Below, one piece after another: positions 34,309 through 42,590 of a stretch of 45,251 nucleotides of DNA. The stretch spans positions 1 to 45,251 of the forward strand of contig QKGH01000441.1 in assembly GCA_003250495.1 (NCBI GenBank), in the 5' to 3' direction. Within the stretch, counting starts at the first letter, position 1. Each line of letters opens with the position of its first letter. The notes under the pieces were generated by a model, which saw nothing but the letters and a program-made list of their open reading frames with translations, was not told the DNA's origin and ran no database searches. Made by a program: the position numbers and the translations under genes. The stretch comes from Marinobacterium sp. GTDB taxonomy: Bacteria > Pseudomonadota > Gammaproteobacteria > Pseudomonadales > Balneatricaceae.

Positions 34309-35880
34309 ATGAGTCAACAAACCAATACCGTATTGCCCCAGGGCGTTACCGACGCCGAGTTCCAGGCGGCGCTGAAGAAGTTCCGTGCCCTGATGGGCGA
34401 AGAGAACGTCCTGGTCTCCGCCGACCAGCTGGTCTCCTACACCAAGATCATGATGCCGGGCGACGTGGAGCGTAACACGCCGTCTGCCGCGCTGACCGCT
34501 ACCAGCGTCGAGCAGGTGCAGGGCATCGTGAAGATCTGTAACGAGTACAAGATCCCGGTTTGGACCATCTCCACCGGTAACAACTTCGGGTACGGCAGTG
34601 CCGCACCGGGCCAGCGCGGCCAGGTGGTGCTGGACCTGAAGAAGATGAACAAGATCATCCATATCGATGCGGAGCTGGGTACCGCGCTGGTCGAGCCGGG
34701 CGTGACCTACCAGCAGCTGTACGATTACCTGCAGGAGAACAACATCCCGTTGATGCTGTCCTTCTCGGCACCGTCCGCTATCGCCGGTCCGCTGGGTAAC
34801 ACCATGGACCGTGGCGTGGGTTACACCCCCTACGGCGAGCACTTCCTGATGCAGTGCGGTATGGAGCTGGTACTGGCCAACGGCGAGATCTACCGCACCG
34901 GTATGGGCGGCGTCGAAGGCGACAAGGCCTGGCAGGTGTTCAAGTGGGGTTACGGCCCGACGCTGGACGGGATGTTCACCCAGGCCAACTACGGTATCTG
35001 CACCAAGCTGGGCTTCTGGCTGATGCCGAAACCGCCGGTGTCCAAGCCGATCGAGATCAAGTTCGAAGATGAGACCGATATCGCCGATATCGTCGAGTTC
35101 ATCCGTCCGCTGCGTATCGCCCAGGTGATCCCGAACGCCGTCGTTATCGCCGGTGTGATCTGGGAAGCGGCTACCTGCAACACCACCCGTGCGCAGTACA
35201 TCACCGAGCCGGGCGCCACGCCGGACCACGTGCTGAAGCAGATCCAGAAAGACAAGGATCTCGGGGCGTGGAACGTCTATGCCTGCCTGTACGGTACCCC
35301 GGAACAGGTGGAGGTGAACCTGAACATCGTCCGCGGCGCGCTGAAACAGCTCGGCAAAGGACGCCTGGTCACCGACGAGGAAGCGGCCGGCACCCAGCCG
35401 TTCGACTACCGCGCCAAGCTGATGACCGGCGTGCCGAACCTGCAGGAGTTTGGTCTGTACAACTGGCGTGGGGGTGGCGGTTCCATGTGGTTCGCACCGG
35501 TGAGCCAGGCCCGTGGCTCCGAGTGCGACAAGCAGTACGCCCTGGCCAAGGATATTCTGAACAAGCATGGCCTGGACTACGTCGGCGAGTTTATCGTCGG
35601 CTGGCGCGACATGCACCACGTCATCGACGTGCTGTATGACCGCACCAATGAGGAGGAGCGCAAGCGGGCAGAGGTCTGCTTCGGCGAGCTGCTGGACGAG
35701 TTCCAGAAACGCGGTTATGCCGTTTACCGCGTCAACACTCAGTTCCAGGAGCGCGTGGCACAGAGCTACGGCACCGTGAAGCGCCGGGTTGAACATGCGA
35801 TCAAGCGTGCCCTCGACCCGAACAACATCCTGTCACCGGGTAAATCCGGTATCGACCTGAAGAACGGCTTCGAGCTGTAA
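34309..35880 (+). CDS. pchF: p-cresol methylhydroxylase flavoprotein subunit (4-cresol dehydrogenase)
   Basis: A 523-residue FAD enzyme of the vanillyl-alcohol oxidase family that hydroxylates the methyl group of p-cresol with water, giving 4-hydroxybenzyl alcohol and then 4-hydroxybenzaldehyde. It aligns with P. putida PchF without gaps that shift numbering: Tyr384, the covalent FAD link, is in EFGLYNWRGGGGS; Tyr95 in FGYGSAAPG and Tyr473 in AVYRVNTQF, the phenol-binding tyrosines, are at the same numbers. The FAD domain has PSAIAGPLGNTMDRGVGYTPYGEHF. No signal peptide is present. It is the last gene of the operon, four bases after pchX, and is followed by a strong two-way terminator. Confidence 0.96.
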   Translation: MSQQTNTVLPQGVTDAEFQAALKKFRALMGEENVLVSADQLVSYTKIMMPGDVERNTPSAALTATSVEQVQGIVKICNEYKIPVWTISTGNNFGYGSAAPGQRGQVVLDLKKMNKIIHIDAELGTALVEPGVTYQQLYDYLQENNIPLMLSFSAPSAIAGPLGNTMDRGVGYTPYGEHFLMQCGMELVLANGEIYRTGMGGVEGDKAWQVFKWGYGPTLDGMFTQANYGICTKLGFWLMPKPPVSKPIEIKFEDETDIADIVEFIRPLRIAQVIPNAVVIAGVIWEAATCNTTRAQYITEPGATPDHVLKQIQKDKDLGAWNVYACLYGTPEQVEVNLNIVRGALKQLGKGRLVTDEEAAGTQPFDYRAKLMTGVPNLQEFGLYNWRGGGGSMWFAPVSQARGSECDKQYALAKDILNKHGLDYVGEFIVGWRDMHHVIDVLYDRTNEEERKRAEVCFGELLDEFQKRGYAVYRVNTQFQERVAQSYGTVKRRVEHAIKRALDPNNILSPGKSGIDLKNGFEL

Positions 35881-35963
35881 TTCGGCGATGTCAGGTAGCC
35901 AAACCGCTCCCCTCGGTGCGGCTGCCTGGATCTGCAACGCCCTGTTCTGAGGAGTAGGGCGTT

Positions 35964-36015
35964 GCGTCCAATAAAAAACCCCGGTCACTTCAGGCCGGGG
36001 TTTTTTATTGGACGC
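35964..36015. terminator. bidirectional terminator between pchF and dadR
   Basis: Perfect 21-base arms (35964-35984 and 35995-36015) around a ten-base loop. The inner stem CCCCGG/CCGGGG is flanked by A-rich and T-rich runs that pair with each other, so a GC hairpin followed by six T is read from both strands. It serves pchF (+) and dadR (-). Confidence 0.95.
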
Positions 36016-36033
36016 AGGGAACGGTGCGGTGAA

Positions 36034-36525
36034 TTACTCGGCGCGGGTGATCGGGTCCACTGGCAGCAGGGTCTGCTCCTTGATCTCCTCCATGACGATA
36101 TAGCTCTTGGAGTTCTTCACCCCGGGCAGGGTCAGCAGCATATGGCCGAGCAGCTCGCGGTATTGCGACATATCGTGCAGACGCGCCTTCAGCAGGTAAT
36201 CGGCATCGCCGGAGACCAGGTGGCACTCCAGGATGTAGGGCAGGGTGCTGACCGCCTGGCTGAACTTGTCGAAGGCGTCGGGCGACTGGTAGGAGAGGGC
36301 GATCTCGACGAACACCAGCAGATTGTAATCCAGCATCTCCGGGTTCAGCCGCGCGTGGTAGCCGGTGATGACGCCGTCGCGCTCCAGCCGTTTGACCCGC
36401 TCCATGCAGGGGGTGGTGGAGAGCCCGACCCGATCGGCCAGTTCCGTATAGGAGATACGCCCCTCCTGCTGCAGGATGGTGAGGATGTTGCGATCGATAC
36501 GGTCGAGTTTTCTTTGTTTCTGCAT
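36034..36525 (-). CDS. dadR: Lrp/AsnC-family regulator DadR
   Basis: A 163-residue Lrp-family regulator: an N-terminal helix-turn-helix (LDRIDRNILTILQQEGRISYTELADRVGLSTTPCMERVKRLERDGVI) and a RAM ligand-binding domain (LLVFVEIALSYQSPDAFDKF, CHLVSGDADYLLKARLHDMSQY). It is divergent from dadA, the arrangement of DadR in Pseudomonas, where it activates dadA and dadX in response to alanine. No frame damage is seen, so the regulator survives although dadA is broken. It ends after the two-way terminator shared with pchF. Confidence 0.93.
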   Translation of the reverse strand: MQKQRKLDRIDRNILTILQQEGRISYTELADRVGLSTTPCMERVKRLERDGVITGYHARLNPEMLDYNLLVFVEIALSYQSPDAFDKFSQAVSTLPYILECHLVSGDADYLLKARLHDMSQYRELLGHMLLTLPGVKNSKSYIVMEEIKEQTLLPVDPITRAE

Positions 36526-36627
36526 AACGGGCTCTTTCTGAATTTTTATTCTGGTTTATTTACAAAATAAAACAAAAACTACTATAAAAGTTACAAATAC
36601 GCAAAAAAATAATCTGGCATCTTGTTT

Positions 36628-36665
36628 AGAATGGTTGCTCTTCTTGGTTCTAGCGTAACCATTCT
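36628..36665. promoter_or_regulatory. inverted repeat between dadR and dadA
   Basis: AGAATGGTT (36628-36636) and AACCATTCT (36657-36665) are perfect reverse complements 20 bases apart, with two helical turns between the arm centres roughly matching a dimer of dimers. They lie 18 bases before the dadA start; upstream of them the spacer is AT-rich. A candidate DadR (Lrp-type) operator. Confidence 0.45.
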
Positions 36666-36682
36666 CAATAGGGTGAATCAGA

Positions 36683-37922
36683 ATGCGCGTGATCGTACTC
36701 GGTAGCGGTGTCGTCGGTGTAACCAGTGCCTGGTATCTGGCCAAGGCCGGTCATCAGGTCGTCGTCGTGGATCGACAACCGGGGGCGCTATGCCAATGCC
36801 GGTCAGATCTCGCCGGGATACTCTGCGCCCTGGGCCGCTCCCGGCATACCGTTCAAGGCGGTTAAATGGATGCTACAAGATCTCGCGCCGCTGCGCATCA
36901 GCCCGAAAGTGGATCTGAAAATGGCGCTGTGGATGACACAGCTGGTCAAGAACTGTACCACCAAAGCCTATGCCATCAACAAGAGCCGCATGGTGCGCAT
37001 CGCCGAATACAGCCGCGACTGCTTCATCGAACTGCGCCGCGAGATCGGCATCCAGTACGACGGCCGGGCCCAGGGCACGGTGCAGGTGTTCCGCAGCCAG
37101 AAGCAGGTCGATGCGATGGCGCGCGATATCGAGGTGCTGGCGGAGCTGAACGTGCCCTACGAGGTACTGACCATGGCCGAGGTGTTGACGTATGAGCCGG
37201 GCCTGGCGGGTTCTCAGCACAAGTTTGTCGGCGGCCTGCGCCTGCCGGGCGACGAGACCGGGGACTGCCACCTGTTCACCCGCGCCCTGGCCGAGGAGTG
37301 CCGCAAGCTGGGGGTCGAGTTCCGCTTCAATACGGCGATCGACGCGCTGCTCAGCGAAGGGGAGCAGATCACCGGCGTGCAGTGCGGGGGCGAGCGTCTC
37401 AGCGCCGACCGTTATGTCATGGCGCTGGGCAGCTATGCACCGCAGATGTTGAAGCCGCTGGGGATCAAGCTGCCGGTCTACCCGGTCAAGGGCTACTCGC
37501 TGACCCTGCCGATCGAGGATCCGAGCCGGGCGCCGGAGTCGACGGTGATGGACGAGACCTACAAGGTGGCGGTGACCCGCCTGGGCGATCGTATCCGCGT
37601 CGGCGGTACCGCCGAACTGACCGGGTTCGACCTGTCGCTGGGCGAGGGGCGCCGACGCAACGTCGAGTTCGTCGTCAACGACCTGTTCCCGGGCGGCGGC
37701 GATACCGCCAAGGCGGAGTTCTGGTGCGGTCTGCGCCCGAACACGCCGGACGGTACGCCGGTGATCGGGGCCACCCGTTACAGCAACCTGTTCATCAACG
37801 GCGGTCACGGCACCCTGGGCTGGACCATGTCGCTGGGCTCCGGACGCCTGCTGGCCGACCTGATCAGCGGCCGCACCCCGGATATCGATCCGGACGGTTT
37901 GAGCATCGCGCGTTACCATTAA
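36683..37922 (+). pseudogene. dadA: D-amino acid dehydrogenase small subunit, frameshifted
   Basis: DadA oxidises D-alanine and other D-amino acids to 2-oxo acids with FAD. The start [35 protein letters not shown] (from ATG 36683) is intact in one frame, and [19 protein letters not shown] onward to SIARYH (stop 37922) is intact in another. At about 36788 the family sequence PGAALETS-x-ANAGQ is reduced to PGA plus one base before YANAGQ. Fifteen expected bases are replaced by one, a net loss of 14 that removes ALETS and shifts the frame; the first frame then stops at 36865. ALETS contacts FAD, so bypassing the shift would not restore a normal enzyme. Later starts, such as ATG 36867, would lack the FAD domain. 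An assembly error is possible but a 14-base loss is unusual for one. Confidence 0.85.
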
Positions 37923-38036
37923 CGACACATATCGGCGGAGGGGGTTGGCAGCGGCGCCAAATAGATGGATAGTCGCCCGGCATCCTCCGCAGCAAACACG
38001 AATCAACCCTCAGGTTACAAGACAGGAATTACTGCA

Positions 38037-38426
38037 ATGTCCAACAAGAGCATTATCAGCACCGACAAAGCGCCGGCGGCGATCGGTACCTATTCGCAGG
38101 CGGTGAAGGCGGGTAACACCGTGTACATGTCCGGCCAGATCCCGCTCGATCCGGCCACCATGGAGATGGTGACCGAGTCTTTCGAAGCCCAGGCCGTGCG
38201 CGTGTTCGACAACCTGAAAGCGGTGGCGGAAGCGGCCGGTGGTTCCCTCGCCGACGTGGTCAAGCTGACCATCCTGCTGTCCGACCTGAAATACTTCGGT
38301 GAAGTGAACCTGGTGATGGCGCGTTACTTCAGCGAACCCTATCCGGCTCGTGCCGCATACGCCGTCAAGGCGCTGCCGAAGGATGCCGACATCGAAGTCG
38401 AAGCGATCATGGTGACCGAGGGCTAA
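38037..38426 (+). CDS. ridA: RidA-family deaminase
   Basis: A 129-residue RidA (YjgF) protein that hydrolyses reactive enamine/imine intermediates. It has [61 protein letters not shown], the substrate-binding Arg in [27 protein letters not shown] 38037 gives the family start; the 24 in-frame codons before it encode nothing recognisable. In the Pseudomonas dad locus a RidA gene also lies between dadA and dadX, where it would deal with the imine made by DadA. It follows dadA by 114 bases. Confidence 0.95.
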   Translation: MSNKSIISTDKAPAAIGTYSQAVKAGNTVYMSGQIPLDPATMEMVTESFEAQAVRVFDNLKAVAEAAGGSLADVVKLTILLSDLKYFGEVNLVMARYFSEPYPARAAYAVKALPKDADIEVEAIMVTEG

Positions 38427-38456
38427 GGCCCTCTACGCGCAAGCGGAGGATGTAGT

Positions 38457-39536
38457 ATGAGCCGTAAACTGCGTGCCGATGTGGATCTGGATGCGATCCG
38501 GCACAATTTTCGTCTGGCCCGCCAGCAGGCGCCTGAAACGCGTGCCGTCGCCATCGTCAAGGCCAACGCCTATGGCCACGGTGCGGTGCGCGTGGCGCAG
38601 GTGCTGGAGGCGGAAGCCGACGCCTTCGGTGTCGCCTGTATCGAAGAGGCGCTGGAGCTGCGCCAGGCGGGGCTGACCCTGCCGGTGATCCTGCTCGAAG
38701 GCTTCTTCGACGCCACCGAACTGCCGCTGATCGAGGAGTACAACTTCTGGCCGGCGGTACATAGCGAACACCAACTGCAGCAGCTGGAGCAGGCGGGCCT
38801 GACCCAGCCCTTCCCGGTGCTGCTGAAGATCGACACCGGCATGCACCGGCTCGGTTTCGCGCCGGAGCAGGTCGCGGCCGTGGTGGAACGGCTGCAGGCG
38901 CTGAGCTGTGTCAGCGAAGTGATCCTGATGACCCACTTCGCCCGCTCCGACGAGCCCCAGGTCGATGCCACCTTGCAGCAGCTGGAGCGCTTCGCCAACG
39001 CCGAAGAGGGGCTGGTACTGAGTGCCTGCCTGAGCAACTCCGCCGCGGTTATGGCCTGGCCCAAGGCGCACCGCAACTGGATCCGCCCCGGCATCGTCCT
39101 GTACGGATCCACGCCGTTCGAGGCGCCGCAGGGGGCCGACCAGCAGCTGATCCCGGCAATGACCCTGTCCACCGAGATCATCGCCATCCGCGACGTGGCG
39201 GTCGGTGAGCCGGTGGGTTACGGCGGCACCTTCGTCTGTCAGCGCCCGACCCGGATCGGCACCATCGCCGTCGGTTATGCCGACGGTTTCCCGCGCCATG
39301 CGCGCAACGGGATGCCGGTGGTGGTCAACGGCCAGCGCGTGCCGGTGGCCGGCCGGGTATCGATGGATATGATGACGATCGATCTGACCGACCTGCCCGA
39401 TGCCAAGATCGGCGACCGGGTGGAGCTGTTCGGGCGGCAGATGCCGGTGGAGGAGACCGCCAAGTGGTGCGACACCATCTCCTACACGCTGATGTCCTGC
39501 CTGACACCGCGCGTGCCGCGCTGCTACTCGGAGTAA
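38457..39536 (+). CDS. dadX: alanine racemase, catabolic type
   Basis: A 359-residue PLP enzyme that interconverts L- and D-alanine. The PLP lysine is K35 in AIVKANAYGHGAV and the second catalytic base Y255 in VGYGGTFVC; CYSNSAAV-like LSACLSNSAAVMAW and GRVSMDMMTIDLTDLP are other family blocks. Position in the dad block makes it the catabolic DadX rather than the biosynthetic Alr. GGAGGA stands just before ATG 38457. With dadA broken, it would supply D-alanine without the usual next step, unless another D-amino acid enzyme exists. Confidence 0.95.
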   Translation: MSRKLRADVDLDAIRHNFRLARQQAPETRAVAIVKANAYGHGAVRVAQVLEAEADAFGVACIEEALELRQAGLTLPVILLEGFFDATELPLIEEYNFWPAVHSEHQLQQLEQAGLTQPFPVLLKIDTGMHRLGFAPEQVAAVVERLQALSCVSEVILMTHFARSDEPQVDATLQQLERFANAEEGLVLSACLSNSAAVMAWPKAHRNWIRPGIVLYGSTPFEAPQGADQQLIPAMTLSTEIIAIRDVAVGEPVGYGGTFVCQRPTRIGTIAVGYADGFPRHARNGMPVVVNGQRVPVAGRVSMDMMTIDLTDLPDAKIGDRVELFGRQMPVEETAKWCDTISYTLMSCLTPRVPRCYSE

Positions 39537-39558
39537 TCGCCCTAACTGGGCCCGCTAA

Positions 39559-39580
39559 CCAGTCCCGCTAACGGAACTGG
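39559..39580. other. imperfect hairpin after dadX
   Basis: CCAGT-C-CCG and CGG-A-ACTGG pair with one mismatch around CTAA, 22 bases after the dadX stop. There is no T run, so it is at best a weak terminator shared by convergent genes. Confidence 0.3.
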
Positions 39581-39605
39581 CTGCGGCGGAGAATGGGCCG
39601 GTGCG

Positions 39606-40406
39606 TTAGCGCCGGTCCAACAGCCGTGCCAGCAGCTTGCGCACCGTGGCCGGCTCGAACGGTTTGTCGGCCAGGGCGTCGACGCCGGCTTGGGTGATCT
39701 GGCTCAGGTGGGCGTCGTTGGCCTCCGAGGTCACCATCAGGATCGGCAGGTGGGCATGCAGCTCGGAGTGGCGGATGAAATCGGCCAGTTCGGCCCCGTT
39801 CACCTCCGGCATGTTGTAGTCGGTCACCACCAGATCCACCTCCTGCTGCTGCAGGCGCTCGATCGCCGCCTTGCCATCCTCCGCCTCGATCAGATGCTTG
39901 ATGCCGAGGTTCTGCAGCACCCGCAGGATATGGCGCCGCGCCAGGCGGCTGTCGTCCACCACCAGCACCCTGATCGTATCGATATCGTACAGCTCCAGCT
40001 CCATCTCCTCCTGGCTCAGCAGGTCCAGCGTGGCGTTCAGCGCCGCCTCCAGGTGCGCGCGGGTAAACGGCTTGGGCAGGATCGCGACGACGCCGGACTG
40101 CTTGAACACCTCGAGCTGGGCGCGGCGGGTCTCGCTGGAGATCAGCAGGAAGGGGAGGTCGCTGAACGCGGGATCGGCGCGCAGCTGCCGCAGCAACTCG
40201 TCGGCCGAACCGTCCTCGTAATAGAAGGCGGAGATCACCAGGTCGGGGCGGGTGCGTTGCAGCGCCTGCAGCGCTTCGGCCCGGGTGCCGACACCGTCGA
40301 CCGCGCTGATCTGCTCCTGTTCGAGCTGGCGGCTGATGATGCGGCGTTGGGTCGCGGAGGGCTCGATCAGCAGGATCTGCAGATCCTGCAGCCGGATTCG
40401 GGACAT
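39606..40406 (-). CDS. double-receiver response regulator protein
   Basis: A 266-residue protein of two receiver domains and no output domain. The second (about 145-262) is complete: D151-D152, phospho-acceptor D196 in LVVTDYNMPEVNG, switch T226 and K248 in ADKPF. The first (10-130) is degenerate: the acceptor site reads VISAFYYEDG with Ala60 for Asp, and only one acidic residue (E15) stands in the pocket, though K112 is kept. So the first domain is a pseudo-receiver. Such stand-alone pairs act as phosphate sinks or modulators of a kinase or motor. No cognate kinase is nearby. Confidence 0.9.
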   Translation of the reverse strand: MSRIRLQDLQILLIEPSATQRRIISRQLEQEQISAVDGVGTRAEALQALQRTRPDLVISAFYYEDGSADELLRQLRADPAFSDLPFLLISSETRRAQLEVFKQSGVVAILPKPFTRAHLEAALNATLDLLSQEEMELELYDIDTIRVLVVDDSRLARRHILRVLQNLGIKHLIEAEDGKAAIERLQQQEVDLVVTDYNMPEVNGAELADFIRHSELHAHLPILMVTSEANDAHLSQITQAGVDALADKPFEPATVRKLLARLLDRR

Positions 40407-40474
40407 CGGAGGTTCCTGGGTTGGGCGCAGGCCCTTAACCTATCCTGAACCCTCGGGGCTTGCAATGGGGGCGC

Positions 40475-41107
40475 TTACGCCGTGACCCAGAGCACGCTCG
40501 CGTCCTGTTCGCTGACCGAAACCAGCGCGTGGCCCATCTCGCAGTCGTAATAGGCGCTGTCGCCGGCGTTGAGCAGGATCGGCTCGTAGAATTCGGTGTA
40601 GAACATCACCTCTCCCTCCAGCACGTAGAGGAACTCCTCGCCGTCATGGCGTACCCAGTCGCCATACTCGTCGAAATGGCGGGCGCGCACGACGGTGCGG
40701 TAGGGGATCATCTTCTTGCTGCTCAGCGTGGTGGCGAGCAGTTCGTGCTCGTAGGTCGGCGTCGGGTGCGGACGGCCCTGGCCGGAGCGGGTGATATCGC
40801 GGCGGCCGCCGCCGGAGCGATCGCGCTGTGGCTGGGTGAACAGCTGCGGGATGTCGATCCCCAACCCCTTGACCAGCTTGGTGACGGCGGAAAAGGTCGG
40901 GGAGATCTGCTCGTTCTCGATCTTCGACAGGGTCGAGCGGGCTAGCCCGGTGCGCTTGCTGGCCTCCTCCAGGGTCAGGTTCTGACTCAGACGGATCTCG
41001 CGTACCCGCTGGCCCAGTTGCAGCGGCTCGACCGTGGCTTCGGTCTGGGAGCGGTTGACCTCCAGCGTGGGGGCTTCGGACTGCAGAAAATGGGGCTGGT
41101 CGGGCAT
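40475..41107 (-). CDS. XRE-family regulator with cupin domain (PauR-like)
   Basis: A 210-residue regulator. Residues 33-90 are a Cro/XRE helix-turn-helix (LGQRVREIRLSQNLTLEEASKRTGLARSTLSKIENEQISPTFSAVTKLVKGL) and 125-208 a cupin (VRHDGEEFLYVLEGEVMFYTEFYEPILLNAGDSAYYDCEMGHALV). This arrangement is shared with PuuR and PauR, which control polyamine and GABA genes. In Pseudomonas aeruginosa a PauR gene sits beside the dad genes, matching this site. An N-terminal tail of 30 residues is not conserved. The ligand is not readable from sequence. Confidence 0.88.
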   Translation of the reverse strand: MPDQPHFLQSEAPTLEVNRSQTEATVEPLQLGQRVREIRLSQNLTLEEASKRTGLARSTLSKIENEQISPTFSAVTKLVKGLGIDIPQLFTQPQRDRSGGGRRDITRSGQGRPHPTPTYEHELLATTLSSKKMIPYRTVVRARHFDEYGDWVRHDGEEFLYVLEGEVMFYTEFYEPILLNAGDSAYYDCEMGHALVSVSEQDASVLWVTA

Positions 41108-41178
41108 CCCGGGTCTCCGTCGTTAGAACCTGTTATCGTCGTGTCCGCAAAGGGCACACCGGGCCGTTGCCGGTGCGC

Positions 41179-41727
41179 TCACCACATCAGATCGTCGGGG
41201 ATCTGGTAGTCGGCGTAGGGATCGTCCTCCGCGGGGGCCGTCTGCTCCGGTACCGGGCGCGGCAGGATAGCCTCGGGCAGGCGGGCCGCGACGCGCTCGG
41301 CGATGGCCGCCGGAATCAGGTAGTACTGCTGGTCGAAGAACGCGATCAGCAGCTGGGCGCGGGCCAACTGGTTCAGTAGTGCCGTGTTGATCCACAGCGA
41401 CTTGACCTTTTTCTCATGCACGAAGTTATAGCGTGTTTCGCCGTCGCGCGGCAGCGCGACCGCATGCTGCTGCAGTAGCTGGCGCACCTCGGCCAGGCTC
41501 GCCTTCTGGGCCTGCTCCTGCTGGCGCTGGCGGTTCAGCTCGCGATCCTTCTCCTGTTTGGCCTGGCGCGCGGCCTCCAGTGCGGCCTGCTGCTCCACGG
41601 CCTGGTCGGTCGATGCGGCGCCCTTGGGCTGCTTGGCTTTTTTGCGTTTTTCCTGCTTGGCCTGCTTGGCCTGGGCCTTGCTGGCAACGCCCGCTTTAAG
41701 AAGTTGTTCCTGGAGTGAGATGGCCAT
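41179..41727 (-). CDS. yaiL: DUF2058 (YaiL-like) protein
   Basis: A 182-residue DUF2058 protein: an N-terminal basic coiled coil rich in Lys, Gln and Ala (AQAKQAKQEKRKKAKQ, residues 18-80), then the conserved part YNFVHEKKVKSLWINTALLNQLARAQLLIAFFDQQYYLIPAAIAERVAAR. It is possibly RNA- or ribosome-associated given its charge; the family has no firm role. ATG 41727 (MAISLQEQLLKAG) is the conserved start; a frame extending to 41808 is not conserved. Confidence 0.9.
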   Translation of the reverse strand: MAISLQEQLLKAGVASKAQAKQAKQEKRKKAKQPKGAASTDQAVEQQAALEAARQAKQEKDRELNRQRQQEQAQKASLAEVRQLLQQHAVALPRDGETRYNFVHEKKVKSLWINTALLNQLARAQLLIAFFDQQYYLIPAAIAERVAARLPEAILPRPVPEQTAPAEDDPYADYQIPDDLMW

Positions 41728-41884
41728 GCTGTTACCCGGTTTTGCCGACGCTCTGGGGGCGAAACTATAGCATAGCCGGCCGGGGCGCAGACAGCGGCCC
41801 TGTGACAAGGTGGCTGAGGCTTAGCATAATAGTGCTAGCGAAACGGCGCCGCGGTGTGCCGCCTACGGTCGAAGGATAAAACCC

Positions 41885-42499
41885 ATGTCATTGATGCTCT
41901 GGTTGTCGCTGTTTCTGGTCTGTCTGATGGGGGCGATGTCGCCGGGGCCGAGTCTCGCCGTGGTGCTGCGCGAAACGGTACTGAACAGCCGGGCGCACGG
42001 TATCGTCGCTGGCCTCAGTCACGCGGTTGGCGTAGGGCTGTGGGCATTTTTGACGGTGCATGGCCTGGCGCTGCTGGTGGCCCAGCAGCAGTTGCTGTTC
42101 AACCTGATCAGTTGGGCCGGTGCCGGCTGGCTGGCGTGGATGGGGATCCAGGCCTGGCGCCATGCCGGGCGGAGCGGGGTGCTCGATGTCGGCGGGCAGG
42201 GGACCCGGTCGCTGTTCAGCGCGGCCCGCGCCGGTGCGCTGATCTCGCTATTGAACCCGAAACTGGCGCTGTTCTTCATCGCGCTGTTCTCCCAGTTCGT
42301 CACCGCCGAGCAGAGTCTGGCGGTACAGTGGACGTTGATCCTGACCGCGGCGCTGGTCGATGGCGCCTGGTATACGCTGGCCGCGCTGTTGCTGTCCCAC
42401 CCCCCGCTGTTACGTGCCCTGCGCCGGCGCAGCGCGCTGGTCGAAAAGCTGACCGGCACCCTGCTGCTGGGGTTGGCTGTGCGCGTGGTGACATTGTAA
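41885..42499 (+). CDS. LysE/RhtB-family amino acid exporter
   Basis: A 204-residue inner-membrane protein with five to six hydrophobic segments. It starts with the family pattern LFLVCLMGAMSPGPSLAVVLRETVLNSRAHGIVAGLSHAVGVGLWAF; later SLLNPKLALFFIALFSQFV is also typical. LysE proteins export amino acids such as homoserine, threonine or lysine. The substrate is not clear here. CGAAGGATAAA before ATG 41885 is a reasonable ribosome site. The 90 bases between it and ycjX contain no terminator that I see. Confidence 0.92.
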   Translation: MSLMLWLSLFLVCLMGAMSPGPSLAVVLRETVLNSRAHGIVAGLSHAVGVGLWAFLTVHGLALLVAQQQLLFNLISWAGAGWLAWMGIQAWRHAGRSGVLDVGGQGTRSLFSAARAGALISLLNPKLALFFIALFSQFVTAEQSLAVQWTLILTAALVDGAWYTLAALLLSHPPLLRALRRRSALVEKLTGTLLLGLAVRVVTL

Positions 42500-42590
42500 C
42501 TATCTGTTTTAGTGATATTTTTTGTCTGTTTAAGCGGCATTTAAGGTCCTCTCTGGCATCCTTGGACCTGACTATCGACGGGATAAACCT

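Noticed and set aside
34309-35880. Vanillyl-alcohol oxidase or eugenol hydroxylase instead of PchF
   Set aside because: Numbered active-site tyrosines 95, 384 and 473, the paired cytochrome and the pchX gene fit p-cresol methylhydroxylase better.
36775-36800. Programmed ribosomal frameshift in dadA
   Set aside because: No slippery heptamer or downstream structure is evident, and conserved residues are missing as well as the frame, which fits a deletion.
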